This document shows, piece by piece, positions 1 through 9,865 of a DNA stretch of 64,000 nt (its first letter is position 1; every line of letters starts with the position of its first letter). A program made the translations under genes and the position numbers. The notes beneath the pieces were generated by a model that saw only the letters and a list, made by a program, of their open reading frames with translations, searched no databases and was not told the origin of the DNA. Origin of the DNA: Chryseobacterium sp. BLS98. GTDB taxonomy: Bacteria; Bacteroidota; Bacteroidia; Flavobacteriales; Weeksellaceae. The stretch is from NCBI RefSeq assembly GCF_001045445.1, contig NZ_LFNF01000002.1, positions 186,001 through 250,000 of the forward strand. The letters run 5' to 3'.

Positions 1-217
1 GTTTAATATTACTTTTTTCATTTTTGATTTAATTTAAATTATTGCTTCATAAAGAAGTTAATATTCTTTATTAACTTGTTATTGCAAATTTCCAACCTAT
101 TGACAAACATATTGGTAGACAGATTACGGAATTGATAACCAATATTACTGTTCTGACTCTGATTGTAAAAAAGAGGTTATTTTTATCTTTAGATTTGCAT
201 TAGAAAATGATACAGCA

Positions 218-1114
218 ATGAGCAATTCCATCAATTTTGAGACAGTGGATGATTATAATCAATTTAATAATCACGAAACTTTACATCCTTTGGTAAGTGT
301 GATAGATTTTTCAAAAGCGCATAAAAGGACCGGGTCTAAAATGTACTTTAATCTGTACTGTATTTTTTTAAAAGATGTGAAATGCGGTGACCTCAAGTAC
401 GGTCGGGCAACTTATGATTACCAGGAAGGAACGTTGGTTTTTGTTTCTCCGGGACAAATTGTTGATGTAGAAAATAAAATTGACATCTATCAGCCTTTGG
501 GACACGGATTAGTTTTTCATCCGGATTTAATCAAGGGAACTTCTTTAGCTAAAAGTATTTCTGAATACGGTTTCTTCGGATATCAAACCAATGAAGCATT
601 ACACCTCTCTAAAAAAGAGCAGCAAATGGTTTTGGAAATGTTCGCTGATATTCAATCTGAATTGAGCCGACCAGTAGATAAACACAGTAAAAAAGTCATC
701 ACATCAAATATTGAGCTTTTTCTTAATCATTGTGACCGTTTTTATGACCGTCAGTTTATTACGCGAGAAAATGTGAATAAAGGTATTTTAGAAAAATTTG
801 AAGAATTATTAAACACCTACTTTTCATCTGAGAAACCTAATACCGTAGGGCTTCCATCTGTGGCTTATTGTGCAGATGAATTACATTTTTCAGCCAACTA
901 TTTTGGAGATCTGATTAAGAAAGAAACAGGAAAAACTGCACAGGAATATATTCAGAATAAAATTATTGATGTTGCCAAGGAAAGAGTTTTCAACATTGAT
1001 AAATCTATTGCTCAGATTGCTTACGAATTAGGATTTAAATATCCACAGCATTTTATCAGACTTTTCAAGCAGAGAACGGGTGTCACTCCTAATGAATATA
1101 GAAGTTTGAATTAA
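218..1114 (+). CDS. AraC-family transcriptional regulator
   Basis: This 298-aa protein has the usual AraC layout: an N-terminal sensing half (about residues 1-180, no motif I can name) and a C-terminal double helix-turn-helix of about 100 residues. The C-terminal half shows the family hallmarks, including FGDLIKKETGKTAQEYI in the first HTH region and IAYELGFKYPQHFIRLFKQR followed by a G-x-T-P-x-E-Y-R ending in the second. It stands alone on the plus strand and is followed by a hairpin terminator at 1194-1214. In Chryseobacterium such regulators often sit beside the oxidoreductase they control, but no adjacent target is visible here, so its regulon is unknown. Confidence 0.9.
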   Translation: MSNSINFETVDDYNQFNNHETLHPLVSVIDFSKAHKRTGSKMYFNLYCIFLKDVKCGDLKYGRATYDYQEGTLVFVSPGQIVDVENKIDIYQPLGHGLVFHPDLIKGTSLAKSISEYGFFGYQTNEALHLSKKEQQMVLEMFADIQSELSRPVDKHSKKVITSNIELFLNHCDRFYDRQFITRENVNKGILEKFEELLNTYFSSEKPNTVGLPSVAYCADELHFSANYFGDLIKKETGKTAQEYIQNKIIDVAKERVFNIDKSIAQIAYELGFKYPQHFIRLFKQRTGVTPNEYRSLN

Positions 1115-1140
1115 ATATGAGCTCCTATCCTTAAAATTCT

Positions 1141-1310
1141 ATCAAGATCTTCTAGAAATTGGTTCGAGGTTAATACTGTCAAGTACTTAAAAGAGACAAC
1201 TATTTTAGTTGTCTTTTTTTTTATTTACAAATATCTTCTTATCAAATTTTTACAATCTAATTTTTTGTGTTCGACATTTTTAAACGTAAAATGCTTATTC
1301 TGTTTGAAAT
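1141..1310 (+). repeat. Dispersed repeat copy 1 with tRNA-tail-like motif
   Basis: This stretch is related to 11452-11615. Both contain an AGAAATTGGTTCGA motif, a GTC-AAG/GAGGTC segment, an AGAGACAAC...GTTGTCTT hairpin, and then a shared downstream tail around TTTACAATCT and TTTTGTGTTC. The core at 1161-1186 resembles a tRNA T-arm and 3' acceptor strand but has no tRNA body. This copy is the most diverged of the four in the window. The rest of the gap to 1737 is AT-rich and I see no gene in it. Confidence 0.6.
1194..1214 (+). terminator. Rho-independent terminator after the AraC gene
   Basis: AGACAACTA and TAGTTGTCT form a 9-bp stem with a short TTT loop, followed on the plus strand by a run of T. 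It lies inside the dispersed repeat and would end the AraC transcript. Confidence 0.75.
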
Positions 1311-1737
1311 AAACAGTCTGAAATTGCCACAATAGGTTTATAATCTACAATTATTAAGTGTTCGAAATCTCCTTACGGTTAGATCTTTTTCTCTCTTTTG
1401 ACTTATTGAAGTTTTTTGCTACTAAGTATAGTAGTTCTAATATAATTTTAGCTTCGTTATCATTTACCTGAACTCCATTTTTGGACAAAATAATAATTGC
1501 TTGTTACACTTAGAAATTCTTCAATGTACTATGTACTAGATATAGCTTTATGTAAGACATCGCTTTTACTATTAGATATAAGCAACATAGATCAAATTTA
1601 GACATATATTTTGATATGGTACATTGAAAAATATATAGTTTTCTAATTTAAAATAAAAACAGCGTACCATATAAATGTGCACGCTGAATTTTTTCAATTT
1701 TAGTAAATCTACTTTAGTAGAAATTAATTTATATTAT

Positions 1738-4700
1738 CTATTTCTTAATAAATTTAACTGATTTCACTATATTGCCAGCCCCAACAACTTTAATTATGTA
1801 AACTCCTGATTGTAAGTCAGAAAAATTCAAAACCCCTTTAAAATCATTGATTTCCTTAGTTAGTATAAGCTGACCTGAAATAGTAAAAACCGTAACAGAG
1901 ATAATTTTTTCATCTGATGAAACAGTCAAGTAATCTTGTACAGGATTGGGGTATACCTTCAGATTACTTGAGATTGATGATATTTCCTGAGATTGTAAAT
2001 TTCCAGTGACACAAGAGATTGGAAGTAAAATTGTTCTTCCAATATTGGTAGTACCGTTACCTAATTGCCCCTCCGAATTCCACCCTGTTACAGATAAAAT
2101 TCCATCATTTGCTATAGTATATGTATTATAATCGCTTAATGACACGCTCTTCCTATCGCCAGACGTTCCTATCTGCACAGGATTTCTTCTACGTACTACC
2201 GTACCATCTCCTAACGTTCCATTTCCGTTTGCTCCCCAAGCCCACAATGTACCATCATTTTTAATGGCTGCTGATGAAAAACTTGATGTTTCAACAAGTT
2301 TCCAGTTTGTGGCTGTCCCCACCGGATAAGGGCTGGCACTTGAACCTAATCCTGTTCCCAATGATGAACCTGAAGTTCCTTCTATTCCCAATTGCGAATG
2401 AATATTGCTTCCCCATCCATAAAGGGTTCCATCTGTTTTTATTGCCAATGAATGACTACCTTTGGCAGCAATACTTTTCCAAGTTGTCCCTGTGAGTATC
2501 TGTACAGGAGTAGTTTTATTCGTCGTAGAGCCAATTCCTAACTGCCCACTGTAATTTTCACCCCAAGCCCAAATAGTTCCATCTGTTTTTAAAGCTAAAG
2601 CATGATTATCTCCCGCGGTGACAGTTTTCCAATTCGTTAGGGTTCCAATCTGTGTAGGAACATTCTTATCATAAGTAGTTCCATTTCCAAACTGACCATA
2701 GGTATTACGACCCCAAGCCCATAAAGTTCCATTGGCCTTTACTGCTATAGTAAAATATGATCCTACGGCAACACTTACCCAATCTGTGGCCATTCCTATT
2801 TTTACCGGGATTATCTTGTCAATAGTATTACCAGTTCCAAGTTGTCCAAAATTGTTACGCCCCCAGACCCAAAGTGTTCCATCTGTTTTAATCGCTGCAA
2901 CATGTTGATCTCCGGCAGACATTTTCCAGATGTTTGAAATTTCAACTTGCACTGGAGCCGTTCTATTTATTGTAGTTCCGTCTCCTAATTGGCCAAATTC
3001 ATTTTTACCCCAAGACCATGTTGTACCATCTGACTTCACGGCTATTGCATAGGTAGAACCGCCAGCAACGACATTCCAGCAGCCGGAATCGGCAAGTGTA
3101 GTAAATGTTCCTCCATAAACCCAACGGCTTTGGCTGGAACCACAATGAGATGCCACCCAATAGTAGTAAGTAGTATTCGGTGTTAAGTTTGTTAAATTAG
3201 CCGTATTTGATAAAGTAGTACCATCTATACCTCCCACAATCTGATTTGTACTGTAAGCATACATATAACCGTTAGCAGGTGCCGTTGTAGCCCCTGCCCA
3301 ATTAATGGTAGCAGTTGTAGAAGCGATGTTTGCAACAGAAAGTTGAGTTGGAACACTGCAACTTGACGGACAAACAACAGCAGTGAAAGTATTTTTTTGA
3401 ACAAGTGTATTATCTCCTAATTGACCACTACTGTTCAGCCCTGAAGCTCTTAAAGAACCTGCAAAATTTACTTCAAGACTGTGATTATTTCCAGCAGACA
3501 CCAATAAACTGTTTGCAGAAGTACCTACTTGAGTAGGAGTATTTACCGTATTGCCGCTTGTACCGCTACCTAGCTGTCCATAAGCATTGTATCCCCATGA
3601 CCAAAGAGTTCCATTTGTTTTAATTCCTAATGCGTGACTTGCTCCCGCACTAACGATATTCCAATTTGTAGCTGTTCCAATTTGTACTGGTGAATTACTG
3701 TTACTCAAAGTTCCATTTCCTAATTGCCCTGATTGATTCGATCCCCAACCCCAGAGAGTACCATTAGATTTTACAGCTAATGTATAGTAAGATCCTGCAG
3801 AAATTTTAAGCCAGTTTGTAGCTGTCCCCACTTGCTTTGGCGAAACATCATATATCGTTTGGACATTTGTTCCATTACCCAACTGCCCAGATGTATTGTT
3901 GCCCCACGTCCAAAGAGTTCCATCAGCTTTTATACCTACAGAGTGATCGCTACCTGCAGCAATTTTTACCCAATTTGTTGCTGTTCCTACTTTCCAGGGA
4001 ATAGGTCTTAGAATATCTGACCCATCTCCCAGCTGCCCATAATCATTATTTCCCCAGGCCCAAAGGGTACCATCTGTTCTAAGTGCTAATGAGTGATTAG
4101 ATCCTGCACTCACGTCTTTCCAGGTAGTAACCGTACCGATTTGTGTCGGAACAATCCTGTTGGCGTTAGTATAATCTCCTAATTTACTACTTGAGTTATC
4201 TCCCCAAGCCCAAAGGGTACCATCGTTTTTAATAGCCAATACATGACTGCTTCCTGCGCTCACGGTCTTCCAATTGCTCGCTGTACCTATTTGAACTGCA
4301 GCATTTCTTGCAATTGCTCCTCCATCTCCTAATTGGCTGTAGTTATCATTTCCCCAAGTCCATAAAGTTCCGTCTGTTTTTATTCCTACAGAATAAGAAG
4401 ATCCGGTACTGATAACGTCCCAGCAACCTCCAATGTTTTGTGGCGTTGCTTTTACTAATCCATTTTGAGAATAACCTATCCAAACAGTACTTGTATTTTG
4501 GGTTTTAAGTGTTGTTAAAATATTGTTTGGAAGGTTTGAATTTGAAGAAGTATAAATTATACAATCGCTAAAATTCTGCAATCCACTTCCACCCAGTGCA
4601 ATCCACTCTCTACCGCTGTTGTCAACATCAAGAGCATTTAAAGTGCTTCCTCCAAGACAAGAATTACTTTGAGTGTAACTACTAAGTAAAGTTCCAGAAT

Positions 4701-5346
4701 TTGTATACGTCAACATACCATCAATACCTTCAACATATACTTTCGTACCTGAGGCATTTAATAGTTTTTTCACATTCTGCCCAATAAATGTAAAGTCAGT
4801 TCCATTAAATTTATACAATGTATTGTTATTTGTAACCCAAACTCCGTTGTTGCTGTCAACCTTTAAAGAATTTATGTTTGGAAGTGAAGAATAGGTAGTC
4901 CAAGTAGTACCCGTAAATTTAGTAAGTCCCTCTGATGTGATCACCCATAAATTATTGGCACCATCTACTGCGATACCCTTAATTGCATTATTGGGTAGTC
5001 CTGAATTTGAGGCAGTATAATTACTCCAAGTCGTTCCGTTCAATAAAATAATCCCGTTGTTTTGCGATGCCATCCATTTTCTTTGTAAACCATCGATTTC
5101 TATTTCCAGGATAGCATTGGACATAATACCTGAATTGCTTGTATTATAATTTGTAAATGCAGTTCCATTGAATGTTGAAACACCATTGTTTGTTGATAAC
5201 CATAGCAAACCGTTATTATCAATTTCAATGTCCCTGACATTATTGCTGCCGATTCCTGAATTTGAGGTATTATAAATCTCAGATGAGTATTGCCCAAAGG
5301 CAGTTACAGAAAGGAAAATAAGCAACATTAAGTAAATTTTTCTCAT
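1738..5346 (-). CDS. T9SS-secreted RCC1-repeat / beta-propeller protein
   Basis: This 1202-aa secreted protein starts with a signal peptide (about residues 1-18, ending AFG). Residues about 20-300 contain two-component-regulator-type propeller repeats of the form NNGLLWLSTNNGVSTFNG. Two large blocks of RCC1 repeats follow (about 310-660 and 765-1110), with the recurring unit GTLWAWGxNxxGQLGDGT. A fibronectin type III-like insert (about 665-760, with TATINWAGA and YYYWVASHC) separates them. The last 75 residues are a type A T9SS sorting domain (KVYPNPVQDYLTV ... GVYIIKVV ... KSVKFIKK). Cell-surface export by PorSS/T9SS follows from this domain; the ligand is unknown. The repeats should fold as two seven-bladed-type propellers. 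It is monocistronic on the minus strand. Confidence 0.9.
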   Translation of the reverse strand: MRKIYLMLLIFLSVTAFGQYSSEIYNTSNSGIGSNNVRDIEIDNNGLLWLSTNNGVSTFNGTAFTNYNTSNSGIMSNAILEIEIDGLQRKWMASQNNGIILLNGTTWSNYTASNSGLPNNAIKGIAVDGANNLWVITSEGLTKFTGTTWTTYSSLPNINSLKVDSNNGVWVTNNNTLYKFNGTDFTFIGQNVKKLLNASGTKVYVEGIDGMLTYTNSGTLLSSYTQSNSCLGGSTLNALDVDNSGREWIALGGSGLQNFSDCIIYTSSNSNLPNNILTTLKTQNTSTVWIGYSQNGLVKATPQNIGGCWDVISTGSSYSVGIKTDGTLWTWGNDNYSQLGDGGAIARNAAVQIGTASNWKTVSAGSSHVLAIKNDGTLWAWGDNSSSKLGDYTNANRIVPTQIGTVTTWKDVSAGSNHSLALRTDGTLWAWGNNDYGQLGDGSDILRPIPWKVGTATNWVKIAAGSDHSVGIKADGTLWTWGNNTSGQLGNGTNVQTIYDVSPKQVGTATNWLKISAGSYYTLAVKSNGTLWGWGSNQSGQLGNGTLSNSNSPVQIGTATNWNIVSAGASHALGIKTNGTLWSWGYNAYGQLGSGTSGNTVNTPTQVGTSANSLLVSAGNNHSLEVNFAGSLRASGLNSSGQLGDNTLVQKNTFTAVVCPSSCSVPTQLSVANIASTTATINWAGATTAPANGYMYAYSTNQIVGGIDGTTLSNTANLTNLTPNTTYYYWVASHCGSSQSRWVYGGTFTTLADSGCWNVVAGGSTYAIAVKSDGTTWSWGKNEFGQLGDGTTINRTAPVQVEISNIWKMSAGDQHVAAIKTDGTLWVWGRNNFGQLGTGNTIDKIIPVKIGMATDWVSVAVGSYFTIAVKANGTLWAWGRNTYGQFGNGTTYDKNVPTQIGTLTNWKTVTAGDNHALALKTDGTIWAWGENYSGQLGIGSTTNKTTPVQILTGTTWKSIAAKGSHSLAIKTDGTLYGWGSNIHSQLGIEGTSGSSLGTGLGSSASPYPVGTATNWKLVETSSFSSAAIKNDGTLWAWGANGNGTLGDGTVVRRRNPVQIGTSGDRKSVSLSDYNTYTIANDGILSVTGWNSEGQLGNGTTNIGRTILLPISCVTGNLQSQEISSISSNLKVYPNPVQDYLTVSSDEKIISVTVFTISGQLILTKEINDFKGVLNFSDLQSGVYIIKVVGAGNIVKSVKFIKK

Positions 5347-6115
5347 GTTGAATTTATTTTAAAAAGTTTTAAATGTTTAATTGATAGCAACCGCTAAAAA
5401 ATGTAATTAGGTGCTTTCTTAGAGTAAAAAAGCAAAATTGTATTACAGGAAAAGAAAGAATTATTTTAATGCAGCTGTTTTAATTTAATAAAATTTATTA
5501 AGTATTTCATGGAGTATTAGTTTAGTTTATGGATGAATAATAATTATATTATGAATTTTTTTTATTGCTTGCAAAAATATACTTTTTGCGCAAACTACCA
5601 AAGACTTAAAGTAATCTATCAAAACAAAATGAATTTTGTAATTCTTTTTTAATTTGGCTCAATCCAATCAAATCATCGATAAAAGTGTTTGAAGATACGC
5701 TCGTCAAGGTCACCAACGACAATATGCGCAAATTTAGGATAATTTGCGCATATTCTTTTTCACATAATTCATAATCAATTAGTTAAATTTCATCAAATTA
5801 AGACTTTTATTACAAAAGTGTCAATTCAAAAAAACTTAGTTGATTCCAAATACAATACAACAACACTGAAAATCAATTAGCTAATATAAAATTAATGAAA
5901 GTTGAAAACTTTACCTTCGATGACCTAACAGGATTTGAACACCAAAAATTTACTAAAAAAACTATATATTTTTAGCTGAATTGTTTCAATTGTTGTTCAA
6001 AAACAAACAAGGAAATTTTCTTTAGAAAATGGTTTATTTTCTTTTACGTTTGGTGCCATAATTAATTTTAATGATTAACTGTAATTTATTTGACTTGTAT
6101 AAGTCCGAAAGAGTA
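5347..6115. other. Gene-free stretch with repeat copy 2 and an inverted tRNA-like tail
   Basis: I find no credible coding sequence here. At 5685-5714 lies the second copy of the tRNA-tail-like motif (GTTTGAAGATA followed by GTCAAGGTCACC), directly followed by a hairpin. At 5921-5943 the top strand reads TGACCTAACAGGATTTGAAC, which is the reverse complement of the same kind of tRNA 3' tail. The rest is AT-rich and holds the promoter region of the RCC1 gene. Confidence 0.6.
5685..5754 (+). repeat. tRNA-tail-like motif copy 2 plus terminator hairpin
   Basis: The motif at 5685-5714 is followed by a 14-bp perfect inverted repeat, AATATGCGCAAATT at 5721-5734 and AATTTGCGCATATT at 5741-5754, and then by CTTTTT. 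This is a well-formed plus-strand terminator with no plus-strand gene in front of it for more than 4 kb. Confidence 0.65.
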
Positions 6116-6799
6116 TTATTTATCAAGTTCTTTCGCAACAACTTCTGCCATTTCTTTTGAACTGAATGGATTTTGTCCTGTAATCAGGTTCCCATCCACT
6201 ATAACATTTGAGGTCATGGGGATAAATGCTTTTTTCAGATGTGCATCACGCTCAACAATTGAAGCTTCAAGATTAAAAGGAACTTCTCTTTTTCTTCTTG
6301 CGATGGTTTCCTCAAACCAGTCGAATCCTGTCATTGATTTTCCTGTAATCAGATAGGTACCATCAGAAAGCTTCACATTAATCAATCCTCCCACACCGTG
6401 GCAGATAGCAGCAACTATTTTTCCACTTTCGTACTGTCTTCTGACGATATTTTGCATCATAACATCATCTGGAAAATCATACATTGTTGCATGACCACCT
6501 GCGAGATATACACAATCAAAATCTTCATTTTGAACTTCCAGTAAACTCTTTGAATGATTGAGTTCGCTCATAAAAGCAGGGTTTTCATAGTATGATCTTG
6601 AAATTTTATCCAATACAAGAGGCTTTAAACTCTCAGGATCAATAGGTACATCTCCACCTTTAGGACTTGCAATGGTGACCACCCATTTCTTTTCCTTTGC
6701 TGTGTGGTAGATATGGGTAAGCTCACTCAACCACAGGCCGGTTTCTAAACCACTTTCATAATGCCCGATATTGGTTACAATCAGAAGGATTTTTTTCAT
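6116..6799 (-). CDS. DJ-1/PfpI superfamily protein (Hsp31-like)
   Basis: This 227-aa protein belongs to the type 1 glutamine amidotransferase-like DJ-1/PfpI superfamily. The nucleophile elbow AAICHGVGGL (about residues 130-139) carries the conserved cysteine and the following histidine. The long insertion, and the GHATMYDFPDD segment before the elbow, match the Hsp31/glyoxalase III-like branch, which handles methylglyoxal or repairs damaged protein. It has no signal peptide, so it should be cytoplasmic. It stands alone on the minus strand. The exact activity (glyoxalase, deglycase or chaperone) cannot be read from sequence. Confidence 0.85.
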   Translation of the reverse strand: MKKILLIVTNIGHYESGLETGLWLSELTHIYHTAKEKKWVVTIASPKGGDVPIDPESLKPLVLDKISRSYYENPAFMSELNHSKSLLEVQNEDFDCVYLAGGHATMYDFPDDVMMQNIVRRQYESGKIVAAICHGVGGLINVKLSDGTYLITGKSMTGFDWFEETIARRKREVPFNLEASIVERDAHLKKAFIPMTSNVIVDGNLITGQNPFSSKEMAEVVAKELDK

Positions 6800-6927
6800 T
6801 TTTTATTTCATTTTTTCTATTATTTAAAGTTAATAATAAACGAATGGGTGTAAGTAACCCAATCAAGGAAGATTGTAACCGAATCTCTGCTAAGAAAAAT
6901 AATTAGAATTACTGCCTAATTTCTTGA

Positions 6928-7146
6928 TTATCTCTCAATATATATTTCATTAAATGGCATCTTGCAACGTTGACCCCAAATTCCTTCATTTCCTTTTCTG
7001 ATTCCACAGGAGATAACCATATTAACCTCAGCGCCCCGGGGTAATTTCAGCACCTTTTTCAATTGTCCTGAATATCCCTATAGTCCCGGTCAATAACTTT
7101 CTGAAACCGCCCAGTATGCCATAGAAGCGCCCATATAATAAAGACA
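6928..7146 (-). pseudogene. Nitroreductase C-terminal remnant
   Basis: Read on the minus strand, this stretch translates as GASMAYWAVSESY, then a stop, then, after a frame change, LKKVLKLPRGAEVNMVISCG followed by IRKGNEGIWGQR and a stop near 6928. These are the C-terminal motifs of flavin-dependent nitroreductase-family proteins (SYSxxL region and MVISxGIRKxxEGIWGxR). The 5' two-thirds of the gene is missing and the reading frame is broken, so this is a fossil. It lies next to the DJ-1 gene, and nitroreductases with AraC or LysR regulators are common neighbours in this group. Confidence 0.7.
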
Positions 7147-7313
7147 TGATCTTGTAATAGTAAAGCTCCCTGTCTTTAGTTCTTTTTTCCTGTTTCTCAA
7201 CCGGACTGAATAGAAGTACTAATAGGATTATGGTTAGGGATGATCAAAATCTGTAAATTGATTATGGTTTTCCATAGCTACCTCGAATTACACAATCATT
7301 GCTGCATTTAAAA

Positions 7314-8225
7314 TTAAGTGATCAGAAATTCCCATTTCTTTTCAAAAAGCTTTTTCAGTTGATCCAGTTCATTATAGTACATAGTATTTTTCCGTGTTCC
7401 AAAGTATAGTGTATTTTCCAAGACGTGTTTCCCCTCCCACACTAATTTAATTTTACCAGAATCCAAACCTTCGCAGCAAAGGAAATCAGGTACTATAGAA
7501 AAGCCTTCATTATCGCTCAAACAGCGGATAATAGAATTAATATTAGGTACAATATAGTTCGGGCTGAAGTCCGGGTGCTCATTAAAGTTTTTTGACCAGA
7601 AATTTTTCAGCTGCTCCATATCACCTGCTGTACTGTACCAGAGTTGTTGCTTTAAGAAATCCCTTGCTGCCGAAAGATTCCCACATCCCAACTGAAATTG
7701 CAGTTCTGATATATCCGTTTTATTTCCAGCTATAAGCACAATTCGTTCTTTGGAGAAAGCCTCATAAATAAGGTTCTGCTGATTTCCCTTCTGTGGTGTG
7801 ACAATCAAATCGAGCAATCCGCTGTCCAGATCAGCCTGCATTTGTGGATATAGTCCAAATTTAATAATAAGATTAAATGGAAGTTGTGCGACATGTTCTT
7901 CAAGGGTGTACTGAAAATTCTCAAAGCACATTCCGATGCTTATGGTTATCCGTTCCGGCTGCGAACGTCTATGAAAAAGCTGTTCCGCACTTTCCATCCG
8001 CTGCAGAGCCTCCAGTACAAAATTGTAAAGAATTTTAGCTTTTTCGGTGGGAACCATCTTCCGCGGTGATCGGTCAAAGAGCTTATATCCTGCATACGCT
8101 TCGAGTGAATTGAGATGCAGGCTGACACCAGGTTGTGATAGGTATAGTTCTTGTGCAGCAGCTGTAAGTGTCCCTGTTTCATATATCGCTCTAAAAGTTC
8201 TGAGCCATTCCAGATTCCATTGCAT
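7314..8225 (-). CDS. LysR-family transcriptional regulator
   Basis: This 303-aa protein begins with the LysR winged HTH (residues about 4-62: LRTFRAIYETGTLTAAAQEL then LSQPGVSLHLNSLEAYAGYK). A periplasmic-binding-protein-like effector domain follows to the C-terminus. It is divergent from the deacetylase operon that begins at 8402, with a 176-bp intergenic region between them. That geometry is typical for a LysR regulator controlling the divergent operon, so I infer that it regulates 8402-11149. The inducer is unknown. Confidence 0.9.
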   Translation of the reverse strand: MQWNLEWLRTFRAIYETGTLTAAAQELYLSQPGVSLHLNSLEAYAGYKLFDRSPRKMVPTEKAKILYNFVLEALQRMESAEQLFHRRSQPERITISIGMCFENFQYTLEEHVAQLPFNLIIKFGLYPQMQADLDSGLLDLIVTPQKGNQQNLIYEAFSKERIVLIAGNKTDISELQFQLGCGNLSAARDFLKQQLWYSTAGDMEQLKNFWSKNFNEHPDFSPNYIVPNINSIIRCLSDNEGFSIVPDFLCCEGLDSGKIKLVWEGKHVLENTLYFGTRKNTMYYNELDQLKKLFEKKWEFLIT

Positions 8226-8401
8226 ATCTATAAGTATTATAATACAAATATACTATTTAAGCTATTTTAAGAATAGAAAAATGTAACAGAAATTTACAGT
8301 GTCAATGTTGATAAATATTTTAGCTTCAGATAATGGATAAATCTTATCTGTCTACCCATTTTACCAACAATACCATCAATAAATTTTAAATACTCATACT
8401 C

Positions 8402-9403
8402 ATGAACAGAAGAGATTTTATTACGAAAACTTCATTAGGTGCGTCTGCAATAGCTATTCCCGGGATAGTTGGAGCAGTAGAAAATACATCTGAACCTAAG
8501 ATCCAAGATTCCACAAAAAGTTTTTGGCCAAATGGAGCCAGGCTTGCCATTTCAATTTCCCTACAGTTTGAAGCCGGCGGTCAACCCATTTCAGGCGCAA
8601 GTGGACTTATCCCTGAACCGATCAAAAAAGGATATCCAGACCTGGCAACAAATTCATATTTCGATTATGGCGTACAGGAAGGTATTCCGAGAATGCTTGA
8701 TTTGTTTGACAAATACGGTGTCAAAGCAACTTCGTTCATGGTCGGAAAAGCGGTGGACAATCATCCAGAACTCGCACGTGAAATTGTCACACGTGGGCAT
8801 GAACCTGCTGCTCATGGAAAAGAATGGGCATGGCAGTATAATATGTCGAAAGATGAGGAACGCGAATGGATACGCAGCGTGAAGCAGTCCATTGAAAAAG
8901 TAACGGGCGTAACCCCTTTAGGATATGACTGCTACTGGATGCGGGGAAGCGTACATACCCTGAGCCTCCTTCAGGAACTGGGCTTTATTTATCACAACAA
9001 TGATCTGAGCCGCGATGAACCCTACATACAACAGCTTAACGGCAAGCCCTTTGTGACCATGCCCTACACCATACACATGAACGATATCGGCTCATTTGAC
9101 TTTCCGGGATTTTCTCCCGCTGACTATGAGCAACAGCTAAAAGATGAATTTGACCAGCTTTACGAGGAAGCGGCAACACGCAGACGCATGATGCTAATTA
9201 GTTTCCATGACCGTATATCAGGCCATGCCTCACGTATCCGTGTAATCGAACGTTTTTTTAAATATGTAGCTCAACATGACGGAATATGGTATGCCACCAA
9301 AGGAGAACTGGCAAAACATGCGCTGGCAACCCCTGATACCACACCAATGGTAAAACGGGATGTTGCTGAAAAAAGCGGGCTGGCCGGTAATACAAATCTC
9401 TAA
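8402..9403 (+). CDS. Tat-exported polysaccharide deacetylase-family protein
   Basis: This 333-aa protein starts MNRRDFITKTSLGASA, a twin-arginine signal (RRDF), so it is exported folded. The NodB-type carbohydrate esterase 4 fold follows: YGVQEGIPRMLDLFDKYGVK, then SFMVGKAVDNHP and GHEPAAHG, and a late SFHDRISGHASR segment. This arrangement is closest to the PuuE/allantoinase-like deacetylase branch rather than chitin deacetylases. It is the first gene of a three-gene plus-strand operon (17 bp to the next gene). The substrate is unknown; a cyclic amide or an N-acyl sugar is possible. Confidence 0.8.
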   Translation: MNRRDFITKTSLGASAIAIPGIVGAVENTSEPKIQDSTKSFWPNGARLAISISLQFEAGGQPISGASGLIPEPIKKGYPDLATNSYFDYGVQEGIPRMLDLFDKYGVKATSFMVGKAVDNHPELAREIVTRGHEPAAHGKEWAWQYNMSKDEEREWIRSVKQSIEKVTGVTPLGYDCYWMRGSVHTLSLLQELGFIYHNNDLSRDEPYIQQLNGKPFVTMPYTIHMNDIGSFDFPGFSPADYEQQLKDEFDQLYEEAATRRRMMLISFHDRISGHASRIRVIERFFKYVAQHDGIWYATKGELAKHALATPDTTPMVKRDVAEKSGLAGNTNL

Positions 9404-9420
9404 TTTTAAAACTTGTCAAC

Positions 9421-9801
9421 ATGAAGAATATAATTGTATTGATCATATTTATCGGGAGCTTATTCGCCACGGCAAAAGGACAGAGTCTCCAAAAAACACC
9501 AGCTCCAAAAATTGTCCATATCGTCCTTTTCAAATTTAAGAAAAGTACATCTTCTGAGCAGATTAAGGACCTAAAAGATGAAATACTTAAGCAAAAGAAC
9601 ACTGTTGCTGGGCTCTTGGAAATCTCATTCGGACTAGATTTTACAGGAAGAGCTAAAGATTTTAGCTATGCCGAGACCGCAGTATTCAAGGACCGTAAGT
9701 CACTGGATGAATTCAATCGATCAGATTATCACAAACAACTGATTATAAAACAAATTAAGCCTATACTTGAAGATATCCTGGTATTGGATTATGAACAATA
9801 A
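9421..9801 (+). CDS. Exported Dabb-domain protein
   Basis: This 126-aa protein has a signal peptide (residues 1-20, ending TAKGQ) followed by a stress-responsive A/B barrel (Dabb) domain. The start of the domain, IVHIVLFKFKKSTSSEQI, and the end, DYHKQLIIKQIKPILEDIL, are typical. Dabb domains form dimeric ferredoxin-like barrels; exported versions in Bacteroidota have no settled role. It sits 17 bp after the deacetylase and 64 bp before the serine hydrolase, so the three are probably co-transcribed. Confidence 0.85.
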   Translation: MKNIIVLIIFIGSLFATAKGQSLQKTPAPKIVHIVLFKFKKSTSSEQIKDLKDEILKQKNTVAGLLEISFGLDFTGRAKDFSYAETAVFKDRKSLDEFNRSDYHKQLIIKQIKPILEDILVLDYEQ

Positions 9802-9865
9802 ATAAAAAGATTTCAACTGATTTTTCATAAAAAAGCCAGTCTGATAGCATACAAAACATTAAAAA

